From Bacteroidales bacterium M3 (GTDB lineage: Bacteria > Bacteroidota > Bacteroidia > Bacteroidales > Muribaculaceae), in contig LUJN01000036.1 of assembly GCA_001689445.1 (NCBI GenBank), forward strand, positions 1 to 62,554: a DNA stretch of 62,554 nt. The letters run 5' to 3'. The translations under genes and the position numbers were made by a program. A model generated the notes under the pieces. That model was not told the DNA's origin, ran no database searches, and saw only the letters and a program-made list of their open reading frames with translations. This document shows, one piece after another, positions 33,726-43,116 of the stretch (position 1 is the stretch's first letter; each line of letters opens with the position of its first letter).

Positions 33726-34406
33726 TTAGCCCTCGGCCTTGGAGGAGAGGGCTTGCCAGAGAGGGTCGTCGGGGACGGGGGCGGTGACGTCTATCTCCTT
33801 TTTTGAAACGGGGTGGATGAAGCGGATGCGGCGTGCCATCAGGGAGATGCTACCGTCGTGGTTGCTGCGGCGGGCGCCATATTTCAGGTCGCCCTTGATG
33901 GGGCATCCGATGGCAGAGAGCTGCACGCGTATCTGATGCTTACGACCCGTCATAAGATTGACTTCAAGCAGGTTGTAGCGGTCGCCCGTGGCTATGTGGC
34001 GGTAAGAGAGCACCGCCTCCTTTGCGCCGGGACGCGGCGTTGGGGACGCATACGACTTGTTGTTGCGCTCGGTCGAGGTGATATAGTGGGTCAGCGTGTC
34101 CTCCTCCTTGGGAGGCGTACCGGCAGTGACAGCCCAATAGGTCTTGTGGACATCGCCGTTGCGGAACATCTCGTTCATACGCGACAACGCCTTGGAGGTC
34201 TTGGCGAACACCACCACTCCCGCCACCGGGCGGTCAAGGCGATGGACCACGCCGCAGAACACATTGCCGGGCTTGGCATACCGCTCCTTAATCCAGTCGC
34301 GCACAATGTCGACAAGCGGCTTGTCGCCCGTCTTGTCCCCCTGCACAATCTCGCCCGGAGCCTTATTAACTATGATTATATGATTGTCTTCGTAGAGTAC
34401 CTCCAT
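33726..34406 (-). CDS. RluA-family pseudouridine synthase
   Basis: A 226-residue single-domain enzyme starting MEVLYEDNHIIIVNK; an upstream ATG (34463) lies within the preceding gene and is rejected. The catalytic aspartate is in HRLDRPVAGVVVFAKT, and the family motifs LTGRKHQIR-like (MTGRKHQIRVQL) and GDLKYGA are present. No S4 domain precedes the catalytic domain, so it resembles TruC/RluA short forms that modify tRNA or rRNA uridines. Last gene of the yicC-gmk-nadD run; it begins 4 bp after the DUF5063 gene. Confidence 0.88.
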   Translation of the reverse strand: MEVLYEDNHIIIVNKAPGEIVQGDKTGDKPLVDIVRDWIKERYAKPGNVFCGVVHRLDRPVAGVVVFAKTSKALSRMNEMFRNGDVHKTYWAVTAGTPPKEEDTLTHYITSTERNNKSYASPTPRPGAKEAVLSYRHIATGDRYNLLEVNLMTGRKHQIRVQLSAIGCPIKGDLKYGARRSNHDGSISLMARRIRFIHPVSKKEIDVTAPVPDDPLWQALSSKAEG

Positions 34407-34410
34407 AGCC

Positions 34411-34935
34411 CTACTCCTCTGAGGTGGAAGAATAGCGCACATGATTGACCGCACGCAACACATTGCAGAGCACGCGACTCCAATAACCCTCGAAATCCTC
34501 TTTCAATGCCACCAATCCCACAGCAACGACAGGCTCGGGAGCGTCCTTGACCATCTCGATGAAGTTGTAGAGCGGCTGAAATATGTCGGCAAGCCCCTCG
34601 GAGATACTTGCCGAGATGGGGGTGTCGGAATATTTCATATCCTCCTCAAACACTTCAAGGTACACGTCATCGGCGCCAAACAGGTTTTCAAGGTTGCGGC
34701 GCACCGAGTCATAATAGTCCTCCTCTATGGCATTTTCAAGGTAGGGATCCTCATCGTCGGGGACATCGACACGCAGGTCGGTTGCAGCTATATAGAGGCG
34801 CGGCAGCAGCCGCAGCATCGAGGCGACAAACTCGTCGCGGGAAGCCTCACGCACATTTTCGAGAGCCTCGCAGTACTCGTTGCAGAGGGCGATAAGCGCG
34901 AGGGCATTGGTATTGAGAGTGGATTGGATATTCAT
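34411..34935 (-). CDS. DUF5063 domain protein
   Basis: A 174-residue acidic, helical protein that I recognise as the Bacteroidetes DUF5063 family (ALCNEYCEALEN, RLLPRLYIAATDLR, DDEDPYLENAIEE). Function unknown. ATG 34935 is used; a GTG at 34944 overlaps the nadD stop (GTGA) and could be the true start by translational coupling. It sits between nadD and the pseudouridine synthase, so it is cotranscribed with RNA- and nucleotide-related genes. Cytoplasmic. Confidence 0.75.
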   Translation of the reverse strand: MNIQSTLNTNALALIALCNEYCEALENVREASRDEFVASMLRLLPRLYIAATDLRVDVPDDEDPYLENAIEEDYYDSVRRNLENLFGADDVYLEVFEEDMKYSDTPISASISEGLADIFQPLYNFIEMVKDAPEPVVAVGLVALKEDFEGYWSRVLCNVLRAVNHVRYSSTSEE

Positions 34936-34940
34936 CTGTT

Positions 34941-35540
34941 TCACTTTGCGTTGTCGGCACGGTAAAGACCATGCTCCATTATATAATCATAGACCCCTGC
35001 GGGGAGAAAAGCGCGCATATCCTTGCCGCTCGCGATGCCGTCGCGTATAAATGTGCTCGACAGCTCGATGACAGGAGCATCGACGAGTGTCACACCCGCC
35101 GGGAGTGTAGCCGGATCAATGAAATGCCCCGGACGGGGATATACAATGACACCATACTCGTCAATGATGCGCTGATAGTCTTTCCAACGCGAGAAATTGA
35201 CCCAATTGTCGGCTCCGATGATGAGTTTGAAGCGGTAGGATGAGTGCAGGTCGCTGAGGGCGTCGAGAGTATTGATGGTGTAGGAGGGGCGTGGCATAGA
35301 CAGCTCGATGTCACACACCGCCACATCGGGAGCCTCGGCCGTGGCGCGGTTGAGCATCTCCAGACGCACGGCATCGTCGAGCAGCCCATCAGGATTTTTC
35401 AGCGGATTCTGGGGCGACAGGTTAAACCACACGTGCTCTATCTCGGTCCACTGGCTGAGATAGGACGCCAACATCATATGCCCGATATGGACGGGGTTGA
35501 ACGAGCCGCCAAATATTCCTACTGTCTCCATTTCACTCAT
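34941..35540 (-). CDS. nadD: Nicotinate-nucleotide adenylyltransferase
   Basis: A 199-residue nucleotidyltransferase with GIFGGSFNPVHIGH near the N terminus and the C-terminal LSSTFIRDGI motif (equivalent of ISSTxxR). It adenylates nicotinate mononucleotide in NAD synthesis. Start at 35540; the internal ATG at 35531 is an equally plausible start only three codons in. It follows gmk by 34 bp and its stop overlaps the alternative GTG of the DUF5063 gene. Confidence 0.93.
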   Translation of the reverse strand: MSEMETVGIFGGSFNPVHIGHMMLASYLSQWTEIEHVWFNLSPQNPLKNPDGLLDDAVRLEMLNRATAEAPDVAVCDIELSMPRPSYTINTLDALSDLHSSYRFKLIIGADNWVNFSRWKDYQRIIDEYGVIVYPRPGHFIDPATLPAGVTLVDAPVIELSSTFIRDGIASGKDMRAFLPAGVYDYIMEHGLYRADNAK

Positions 35541-35574
35541 TTTTTTACGGAAAGGCTTATGGGCGATAACCTGG

Positions 35575-36186
35575 TCATACGGTCACGACAGGTCGCGACC
35601 CTACGGGTTCTGCCACAAATTGCTTTATGATAGTGTCTGTCTGCATAACAGCCTCGCCAAGGTCTTCGTTCACGACCGTCGCGTCAAACTGCGGGGCAAA
35701 CCCTATCTCGTAGGCGGCCTTTGCCACGCGCTCCTCGATGACCTCGGGCGCATCGGTGGCTCGCCCGACGAGGCGGCGGCGCAACTCGTCGATCGAAGGG
35801 GGCATGATGAAGATGCTGAGGGCGCGGTCGCCATACTGACGCTTGACATTGACGCCACCCTTGACGTCTATGTCAAGTATGACATTGTGGCCCTCGCCGC
35901 AGACGCGCTCTATCTCGCTTTTCAGCGTGCCATAGAAACGTCCCGGATATACCTCCTCATACTCCACAAACTCGTCGCGGGCGATACGGTCGCGAAACTC
36001 GGTCTCGGTCAAGAACCAATAGTGCACGCCGTTCTGCTCAGCTCCTCGCGGGGAGCGGCTTGTCGCCGAGACCGAAAACTGCATGTCTATCTCGCCACGT
36101 TCCAACAATTTGCCTATGATAGTGCTCTTGCCGCAACCCGAAGGCGCGGATATGATGATAATCTTGCCTTGCTTCATAGCCTCCAT
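35575..36186 (-). CDS. gmk: Guanylate kinase
   Basis: A 203-residue guanylate kinase: P-loop SAPSGCGKST, GMP-binding SATSRSPRGAEQNGVHYWF, EYEEVYPGRFYGT and the LDIDVKGG strand. It phosphorylates GMP. The start codon overlaps the yicC stop (TAATG). An oddity: the last codons (Glu-Pro-Val-Gly-Ser-Arg-Pro-Val-Val-Thr-Val) are encoded by a copy of the dispersed GTAGGGTCGCGACC element found at 53385-53478, so the tail is a repeat-derived extension. Confidence 0.95.
   Translation of the reverse strand: MEAMKQGKIIIISAPSGCGKSTIIGKLLERGEIDMQFSVSATSRSPRGAEQNGVHYWFLTETEFRDRIARDEFVEYEEVYPGRFYGTLKSEIERVCGEGHNVILDIDVKGGVNVKRQYGDRALSIFIMPPSIDELRRRLVGRATDAPEVIEERVAKAAYEIGFAPQFDATVVNEDLGEAVMQTDTIIKQFVAEPVGSRPVVTV
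35581..35604. repeat. GTAGGGTCGCGACC element overlapping the 3' end of gmk
   Basis: On the minus strand GTAGGGTCGCGACCTGTCGTGACC, identical in 22 of 24 positions to 53391-53414. It is entirely inside the gmk reading frame. Confidence 0.7.
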
Positions 36187-37061
36187 TACATCACGTTGAG
36201 CACCTGCTCCTTTATCTGCTCCAGCTCATCCTTCATGCGCACGACGAGACGCTGCATGTCGGCATGATTGCTCTTGGAGCCGAGCGTATTGATTTCACGT
36301 CCCATCTCCTGACTGATAAACCCGAGTTTCTTGCCCTGTCCGTGCCCCGAGTCCATCGTCTCGATGAAGTAGTCGAGATGTTGGGTGAGACGCTGTTTCT
36401 CCTCGTTGATGTCGAGCTTCTCGATATAGAATATCATCTCCTGCTCAAGGCGCGACTTGTCATAGTCGATATTGTCGAGGCGGCAGAGCGCATCCACGAT
36501 GCGGGCACGTATCTTGGCGACACGCTCGGTCTCAAACTGCGGCACCTCGGCAAGGCGCGCGCGAATGTTTGCGACACGCGATGAGAAAAACTCGTACAGC
36601 TTCGCGCCCTCGACCCCACGATAATCCATCAGCGACTCTATCGCCGAGTCAACCGCTGTCATAAGAGCCGTCGACTCCTCATCGGAGACAGTGCCCGGCT
36701 GCTCTGTGTGGAACACGTCGGGGAAGCGCATCAGCACGCCATACCAATCGGCCGGCGTCGGGATGCCGAGCGCGGCCGAAGCCTCCTCAATCTGATGCTT
36801 GTACGCCTGCATCGCGGCGACATTGAGCGTCGATGTGCCCTCGGCGTGCATATTTTCAACGGATATGATCAGGTCAACCTTGCCCCGCTCAAGACGCGCG
36901 CCTACACGGTTGCGTATCTCAAGCTCCTTTTCACGGAAAGCGGCGGGAATGCGTGCCGAGATGTCGAGTTGCTTGCTGTTGAGCGACTTTATCTCGACTG
37001 TGATTTTTTTATCGGGCAGTTCGACAACCGATTTGCCGAAGCCGGTCATGGATAATATCAT
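36186..37061 (-). CDS. YicC/YloC family endoribonuclease
   Basis: A 291-residue protein with the invariant N terminus MILSMTGFGK and the C-terminal KLGFISQEMGREINTLGSKSN. E. coli YicC has been shown to be an RNase involved in RNA turnover. The protein is the first gene of yicC-gmk-nadD-DUF5063-pseudouridine synthase and overlaps gmk by one base. A consensus promoter lies about 80 bp upstream. Confidence 0.93.
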   Translation of the reverse strand: MILSMTGFGKSVVELPDKKITVEIKSLNSKQLDISARIPAAFREKELEIRNRVGARLERGKVDLIISVENMHAEGTSTLNVAAMQAYKHQIEEASAALGIPTPADWYGVLMRFPDVFHTEQPGTVSDEESTALMTAVDSAIESLMDYRGVEGAKLYEFFSSRVANIRARLAEVPQFETERVAKIRARIVDALCRLDNIDYDKSRLEQEMIFYIEKLDINEEKQRLTQHLDYFIETMDSGHGQGKKLGFISQEMGREINTLGSKSNHADMQRLVVRMKDELEQIKEQVLNVM

Positions 37062-37100
37062 GGTCGTAACTGTTTTTAGTCAATACCGGATGAATAGAGA

Positions 37101-37142
37101 CATCCGCGACATATGCCTGTTCCATGGCATATATCGCGGATG
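37101..37142 (-). terminator. Long hairpin upstream of yicC, downstream of the lipoprotein operon
   Basis: 17-bp stem with a single G-U/mismatch (CATCCGCGACATATGCC / GGCATATATCGCGGATG), 8-nt loop. It can end transcription from 37181 (minus strand), and it also lies at the predicted 5' end of the yicC mRNA. Confidence 0.55.
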
Positions 37143-37174
37143 CAAATATACAAATATTTATGGGTCTCGCCAAA
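37143..37174 (-). promoter_or_regulatory. Promoter of the yicC-gmk-nadD operon
   Basis: On the minus strand TTTG (37174-37171), 20 bp, TATATTTG (37150-37143). The predicted start of the transcript falls inside the hairpin 37101-37142. Confidence 0.6.
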
Positions 37175-37180
37175 AAGTCG

Positions 37181-40102
37181 CTATGGCTTGAATGTCACCG
37201 ACTGGAACGGGCAGTCGCGCAGCACAGGCCAACCGCCCGCCATATCCCACACCTTATTGAAGTCAAAACCGCCGTAGGTATTCTTGTTGGAACGGTTCTC
37301 GTCGGTCACATATCCGTTGGAACACCAAGTCTTGCTCACTCCATCATTGTACATATACAAATGATCGTGGTGAAACGAGCCTGACTTATGTGTGCCTATC
37401 GTCCCGTTGCCGTGTGACACCTTGCCGAAGTTGACGCAACGATATATATTGGAGAATATGTCGGCATAGCCCAGGATGCCCCCATTGTCGGAATTCGACT
37501 TTGAGGGTATGTCAGCCATATTGTAACAGTCATATATGATCGCACCGGGCTTCAGGGCATCACCTGAGCCTTCTTCAAGATAGCCCGCGACACCGCCGAT
37601 ACGTGAAGATGAATTATTACAAACTATCTCACCCTTGTTGCAGCAATTGTATACCGCCGGATTATAGTCAATCTTGTTGGTCGCCCCCTTGGGGTCGCGT
37701 CCCGCCGAACCGAGGATGCCGCCGATACCGTGCACCTCACCCGAAGAATGGACGCGGCCGTGGTTGGCACAAGACGCTACGTTGACATGCGTACAGACCA
37801 AGTTACCTATGATGCCGCCTACCGCAGTATCATGACCACCGTAGCTTTCCACCTCGCCATAGTTGGCAAGATGGTTGAACGTCTGATCGTGCCCTGTCCC
37901 GGCACCTATGCCGATACCGCCAACGACACCGCCGACGTTGCCCGAGCCTTCGACCGCCCCGGTGTTGACGAGCCATGAGAAACTTTGGGTCTTGTGAGTC
38001 GGATCGATACAGCCGGCTATACCGCCCGTGTAGTTGTCACCCTTGACAGAAGCGTAGTTTATGCAGTCATTGAACGTGGCCCCATAGTCAACCTTGCCCG
38101 CGATACCGCCGGTGCACTCCTTGCCGCGCACTGTTCCCAAGAATGTCACATCGGTAAGTTTCACGTCACTCGCATAGCCGGCGATGCCGCCTGTGTGCTG
38201 GCGCGAACCTGTGACGGTACACTTGACCGAAACGCCGGTAGCTGTGGTGTTGTGCATATAGCCTACCACGCCGCCGACAAACGTATTGCCCGACACCTCG
38301 CCGTTGAATCGCGAGGTAAACCGTGAGGAGGGAGGCACCTGCACACCCTTGCCATTCTCGGCATAGTCAAAGCGGTTATTGTCGGTCAGACGGCTGTTGT
38401 CGTCGCTGTAGCCGACAAAGCCTGCAACACGGTCATTGCCCTTGATTTTCATTGTCGATGACGTGAACGAGACCTTCGACATGTCAAGGTCAATGTAATG
38501 GGCCTCCCCGGCAAAACCGCCTACGCAGTTGCCCGTACCTGACACATTGGCGGCGACACGCACACTCGACTTCATCGACGGCGAGCCTTTGATTTTGCCG
38601 AAAAGGCCTCCGACCGAATTGTTGCCCTTAATACCGGCGGCGTTATGGTCGACAATGACACGGTTCGCGTCATCAGCGCCACTGAATGTGAGCGAAGCAC
38701 CGCCGTTTATCTCGCAATATCCCGCAAAGCCGCCAATCTCGTCGCCGCCCGACACGATGGAGGAGACGCTGCAACCCGACACTGAGACAGCCCCGTCGAG
38801 CGTAATCATGCCGAAGATGCCGCCGACACCCTTCCCGGAGCCGCCGCCGACCGGGCACATCATCCCTACACCCGACACGGTTGCGGGCGACGACACGTGC
38901 CTCACGATGCCGACAACCCCGCCGACGCAACTGCCCCCATTGCCCTGAATGATGTTGACATCCCCATCCTCGGAGCTGACCGTGTGCTGCAAGGTTATAT
39001 CCGAGAGGTTGAATGTCCCGCTGAGGTCGCCGACAACGCCGCCGACATACTCATTGCCGACAAGCAGGAACTTGCGGTCGGCCGTAGTCATATTCTTCAC
39101 TGTCAGCGCGCCGCCATCCATCTTGCCGACCACGCCGCCAACACGTGAACGCCCCTTGACGGTAGCCTGCAAATCAAAGTTCTCGACCGTCAGCGAGCCG
39201 TTGAGCCGTCCGACAAGCGCGCCGCAATTGTCGATGTCGCCCCCTATCGTGCCCTCGACCTTTATATCGCGTACCGACACCGTGCCCGAGGCCGTGCCGG
39301 CAAGCACGCCACAGTCGGCACTCATCTTTGTCAGCGAGACACCCGAGAGGGTCAGACTGTGTATCTCCGCGCCATTGAGCAGCGAGGAGAACAGCCCGAT
39401 GCCGCTATCCTTGTCGGGGTCGCCGGCTCCGACATAAAAGAGATTGGAAATCGTGAAGCCGCCTCCGTCATAATTGCCGGCAAAAGGCACACTAAACCAG
39501 CCTCGGCCGTCGGCATCGCTACCTCGGGGAGGGGCCTCAAACGAGGCTGTCTGACGGAAATATCTCCCTGCCCCACTCTGCGGGTCGCGCGACAGGTTGA
39601 CTATCAACGACGAGAAATCGCCCGATGTGCCTATCAGATAGGGGTCTTCGGCTGTGCCAACCCCTTTCAGCCCCATGTAATTGACAGCCTCCTCGCTCAC
39701 CAGGTGGAGCATCTCGTCCTTGAAATGCACCCGCAGACGGCCGCCGAGATGACCGCCGTTATACATGCGCATTGTCAGGAAATACTCCCCGTCGGGTATA
39801 TTCTCGCTCGCAGGGAGGGTCAAGCCACACTCCATGTTGCCATCGCGCACGGTGCACATCGTCTCATAATCCCGCTTGTCGCCGCCGTCGACAGGCATGA
39901 GTGTCGTGATGACAGCCTGAACCGACTCGGGTGCCATAAACAGAGAGTTGGAGAGCGTGAAATAACTGGTCTTGAGGTCTCCGCTGACCTTCAGTGTCGA
40001 GCCGGATGAGGGGTCGACGCGATAGTCCTGCGTGTCGTCGCATGAGACTGTCCCAAGCCCCGACATGAGGGCCACAATCAGGTATATTATTGTCTTTTTC
40101 AT
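37181..40102 (-). CDS. GLUG-repeat surface lipoprotein 1
   Basis: A 973-residue protein with signal peptide and lipobox (LGTVSC, Cys21) followed by Asp-Asp. After a beta-rich N-terminal part (about 30-150), from about residue 190 to 940 it consists of repeated GLUG-like units of the form hydrophobic-GGVVG or GGIAG every 25-50 residues (VGGVVGKMDGG, VGGVVGDLSG, CVGGFAGEA, TGGIAGKVDYG, IGGVAGYLEEG). Such units form beta-helix or beta-solenoid stalks in secreted adhesins. It starts 25 bp after the stop of the similar lipoprotein gene upstream, so the two are one operon. Expected on the cell surface. No ligand can be inferred. Confidence 0.75.
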   Translation of the reverse strand: MKKTIIYLIVALMSGLGTVSCDDTQDYRVDPSSGSTLKVSGDLKTSYFTLSNSLFMAPESVQAVITTLMPVDGGDKRDYETMCTVRDGNMECGLTLPASENIPDGEYFLTMRMYNGGHLGGRLRVHFKDEMLHLVSEEAVNYMGLKGVGTAEDPYLIGTSGDFSSLIVNLSRDPQSGAGRYFRQTASFEAPPRGSDADGRGWFSVPFAGNYDGGGFTISNLFYVGAGDPDKDSGIGLFSSLLNGAEIHSLTLSGVSLTKMSADCGVLAGTASGTVSVRDIKVEGTIGGDIDNCGALVGRLNGSLTVENFDLQATVKGRSRVGGVVGKMDGGALTVKNMTTADRKFLLVGNEYVGGVVGDLSGTFNLSDITLQHTVSSEDGDVNIIQGNGGSCVGGVVGIVRHVSSPATVSGVGMMCPVGGGSGKGVGGIFGMITLDGAVSVSGCSVSSIVSGGDEIGGFAGYCEINGGASLTFSGADDANRVIVDHNAAGIKGNNSVGGLFGKIKGSPSMKSSVRVAANVSGTGNCVGGFAGEAHYIDLDMSKVSFTSSTMKIKGNDRVAGFVGYSDDNSRLTDNNRFDYAENGKGVQVPPSSRFTSRFNGEVSGNTFVGGVVGYMHNTTATGVSVKCTVTGSRQHTGGIAGYASDVKLTDVTFLGTVRGKECTGGIAGKVDYGATFNDCINYASVKGDNYTGGIAGCIDPTHKTQSFSWLVNTGAVEGSGNVGGVVGGIGIGAGTGHDQTFNHLANYGEVESYGGHDTAVGGIIGNLVCTHVNVASCANHGRVHSSGEVHGIGGILGSAGRDPKGATNKIDYNPAVYNCCNKGEIVCNNSSSRIGGVAGYLEEGSGDALKPGAIIYDCYNMADIPSKSNSDNGGILGYADIFSNIYRCVNFGKVSHGNGTIGTHKSGSFHHDHLYMYNDGVSKTWCSNGYVTDENRSNKNTYGGFDFNKVWDMAGGWPVLRDCPFQSVTFKP

Positions 40103-40127
40103 TGGTTGTCTATGTTTGGTTTATTAC

Positions 40128-43070
40128 TTATTTACGGTATTCCGAGAAGTTGGGGACAGGACAGCCCGACGAGCCGCCACCCATGCTCCACCGGCTGTTG
40201 GAATAGCCGATGTCAAATCCGAGAGCCCTCGAATAGTGGAAGTACGCATCGTTATACTCCCAATCCTTGACATAGGAGTTCTGATCGGCAATCTCCTCCC
40301 TTGTCAACGGTATATAGCCGTCCTCGACAAGACGCTTCACCTTATCGTAAAGCGACATGTTCGACCCCAGCAACACGTTGTCGGTCATGCTGCCGTCGTT
40401 TATGGACGAATACCCGTGTCCGAGCGCGATGTTGTGCTTTACCGATACCTTGGGACGCTGATGGGCGATAAGCTGGCGTCCATCGGATGTCAGGCACGAA
40501 CCCATATTGAGGCAATCGCGCAGGATGCCGTTGTCCTGCAACTTGCCCACGAGGCCGGCTGCCTTATCGCCGGCGCATGAAACGTCGCCGGCATTGACAC
40601 ACTGGGATATGATGACCGCATTTTCGGCAAACTCCACACAACTCTTGGTGATGGCATTGAGACCACCGGCAAGAGCCGTAGCCGACCCGGCGACGATAAA
40701 TGCGGCGGCTGTTCCTCCCGAAGCCACGGTAGCACCGATAGCGGCTACCGTTCCCACAGCGATACACACTCCGGCCACAACCTCGTGGATGATGGCAGTG
40801 GTCTGATGCTGTTTCTCCAAGTCTTCCATACGCTCCACACGTGCCTCGTTGATGGCGTCGTTGAACTTTTCATCGTTGCCCTCCTGCTCATACCATCCGA
40901 GCAGCGAGCCAAGATTGCCGTTATACTTTCCGATGACGTCGCGGTCAAAACCGTTAAGGCTATAACCATCATATGACCCGCGCATGGTGTTGATGCGGTC
41001 GGCCACAGCTGTGCAGCCGGCATTGATGGCACTGTGGAGGGATGCCTCCATCTCGCTCTCGGTCTCGGGATTGAGCAACTCGTCTATCGTGTAGCCGAAC
41101 ATCCCGATATCAGCCCCTGTCACAATCACGTGGGAGGTAATCTCCGTTATCTCAAGCACAGTGACAAACGTATGGGCGCTCTCCTCAAGAAAATGGCCGG
41201 TAACACCTATGACAGGCCCTGCAACGGCCAAAAGTATCTCGGCCGAGCCGATAACGCAGTCGGCAATCTGGGCGGCTGTCCACTCGCGAGGGTCGCCAAT
41301 TTCGCCGACGATTCCTCCCAGCGGGCCGTCGCCCGTGCTCTTGACGGTGGCAAAGTTGCCGCAATAGTTTATCATGGTGTTGTTGCCGCCAAGCCCGAGC
41401 ACGCCGCCCGTATAGCGGCCGGCGGATGTCACCTCGCCATAGTTGTGGTCGAGGGCGAGAGAGCCCCATGTCGTCTTGCCGACTACGCCCGACACGTGGG
41501 TGGAGCCTTTGACCTTGCCCGAATTTACAGCGTTGTGGGCCACGGCGAGCGATGTGTTGCCGGCTATGCCGCCCACAAAATCCGAGCCGCTGACCTCGGC
41601 GGTGTTATACACGCCGTAGCAGCCAAACTGTGACTCGCCGCATATGCCGCCTACGCCCGACTCGCCTGTCACCGTGCCCTCGTTGCCGCACCATCTGACG
41701 ACCGCGCTGTTGAACATGTAGGCATCCCTGTCGCTCCCTTTGATACGGGTTGAGCCGACGATGCCCCCCACTCCATCCTTGCCATCAATCGGGGCAGTGT
41801 TGGTGGAGGCCGATATCCACGACATCCCCGTGCCGCCGGCTATGCCGCCGACGCCGATGCCGCTTGTGCCCGAAGACCCGCGATAGTCGGTCGCGCCATG
41901 TATCGGGGCGACGTTGCTGCACGCCGAGACGCAGAGGGTATCGGCTGTGCCGATGATGCCGCCGGCGCCGGAATAGCGGCCCGTGACCTCGGAGGCGTTG
42001 GTGCAGTCCTGGATGTCGGCACGGGAATAAAGCCCCGCGCCACCAACAAGACCGCCGACATTATAGCTACCGCTCACCTTGGCGCCCCGGCTGTCGCAAC
42101 CTGAGACGAGGGTCGAGGTGTACATATCAAGACCGCCAACAAGACCGCCTATGCACGCGCTACCGTCCGAGCCTTTTACCGTCGTGTCCTTTACGTCACA
42201 GCCAATCATCGACGAGCGCGAGCAGCCCCCGTCATCGCCGGCAGAGATAAACGCGCCGACGAGACCGCCGACGGCAAAGTTACCCGTGATGTCGGAGTTG
42301 GCGACTGTCACGTCGGAGATAGTGCCCTTATAGACGTATCCAAACAGTCCGATACCCGCCGACGAGGGGCGATTGATGTAGAGTCCCGTTATCTCATTGC
42401 CTATATACACACCACGGAAAGGGGTGTTCGTGTCGGCTCCGATAGGATTCCACCCATACTGCATGTCACATTGGCACGACGCCTGAAACATGTCGATAGG
42501 CTGTTCCTGACGGAAATATGTCTCGGGGGTAATCTTTGAGTTGGTGGCGTCGGCATTAACATAGTCTTTCAGACGTATCAGAGACTCGTAGCTCGATATT
42601 ATATATGGCGACTCCTTTGTCCCGTCGCCCGACAGGCCAATCTCGTCATCATAGCTGTCGAGGACAGTTACATTACCGTTGCTCACCGATATGCGGCAGC
42701 CGAGTCCGTATTGCGAAGTGGGGAAACGCTCGGCATAGTGCAGCAGCGAGGGGTTGTCATTGGTCGAATACTCAAAGTAGAGCAATCGGTAGACGCCGTC
42801 ACGCAGTCCGACATCAAAGGTGATGTTGGAGACATCGCCCGATCGCTCGTGGACCCCTTGACGCGAGAACACAGTGCCGTCGGCCGCCGCAAGGCTGCAT
42901 TTGAAATTAGAGGCGGTGAACCGGGAGGTCTCCTCCCCGAGCGAAAAACTGCGCACGTCTCCCACATAGTTGTCCGTGCCGTCGGGCGTCACGTCGTCGG
43001 GGAGCTTGTCCTCCTCACACGACATCAGACACAGCAGTGATGACAGCAACAGATAGTTGATTGGTTTCAT
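40128..43070 (-). CDS. GLUG-repeat surface lipoprotein 2 with hydrophobic inserts
   Basis: A 980-residue protein starting MKPINYLLLSSLLCLMSC, lipobox Cys18; an ATG two codons upstream is the alternative. Residues about 190-600 carry GLUG-type repeats (VGGLVGAFISAG, IGGLVGGLDMYT, VGGIVGSTRIKG, VGGICGESQFG). The beta-solenoid is then interrupted by a helical region: hydrophobic stretches near 605-660, an amphipathic coil near 690-760 and a 45-residue Ala/Gly-rich hydrophobic segment near 762-806 (CIAVGTVAAIGATVASGG then AAAFIVAGSATALAGG). Repeats resume at about 835. The hydrophobic part is unusual for a surface lipoprotein and resembles membrane-inserting hairpins of toxins. First gene of the two-gene operon. 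Confidence 0.7.
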   Translation of the reverse strand: MKPINYLLLSSLLCLMSCEEDKLPDDVTPDGTDNYVGDVRSFSLGEETSRFTASNFKCSLAAADGTVFSRQGVHERSGDVSNITFDVGLRDGVYRLLYFEYSTNDNPSLLHYAERFPTSQYGLGCRISVSNGNVTVLDSYDDEIGLSGDGTKESPYIISSYESLIRLKDYVNADATNSKITPETYFRQEQPIDMFQASCQCDMQYGWNPIGADTNTPFRGVYIGNEITGLYINRPSSAGIGLFGYVYKGTISDVTVANSDITGNFAVGGLVGAFISAGDDGGCSRSSMIGCDVKDTTVKGSDGSACIGGLVGGLDMYTSTLVSGCDSRGAKVSGSYNVGGLVGGAGLYSRADIQDCTNASEVTGRYSGAGGIIGTADTLCVSACSNVAPIHGATDYRGSSGTSGIGVGGIAGGTGMSWISASTNTAPIDGKDGVGGIVGSTRIKGSDRDAYMFNSAVVRWCGNEGTVTGESGVGGICGESQFGCYGVYNTAEVSGSDFVGGIAGNTSLAVAHNAVNSGKVKGSTHVSGVVGKTTWGSLALDHNYGEVTSAGRYTGGVLGLGGNNTMINYCGNFATVKSTGDGPLGGIVGEIGDPREWTAAQIADCVIGSAEILLAVAGPVIGVTGHFLEESAHTFVTVLEITEITSHVIVTGADIGMFGYTIDELLNPETESEMEASLHSAINAGCTAVADRINTMRGSYDGYSLNGFDRDVIGKYNGNLGSLLGWYEQEGNDEKFNDAINEARVERMEDLEKQHQTTAIIHEVVAGVCIAVGTVAAIGATVASGGTAAAFIVAGSATALAGGLNAITKSCVEFAENAVIISQCVNAGDVSCAGDKAAGLVGKLQDNGILRDCLNMGSCLTSDGRQLIAHQRPKVSVKHNIALGHGYSSINDGSMTDNVLLGSNMSLYDKVKRLVEDGYIPLTREEIADQNSYVKDWEYNDAYFHYSRALGFDIGYSNSRWSMGGGSSGCPVPNFSEYRK

Positions 43071-43108
43071 CAGCATTACATTTAGAAATTTGCACCTAAA
43101 ATCGGCTG

Positions 43109-43116
43109 CAAATCTA
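43109..43116 (-). promoter_or_regulatory. -7 box for the GLUG lipoprotein operon
   Basis: TAGATTTG on the minus strand, 38 bp upstream of the chosen start at 43070. No good -33 element; the adjacent AraC-type regulator may supply activation. Confidence 0.5.
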
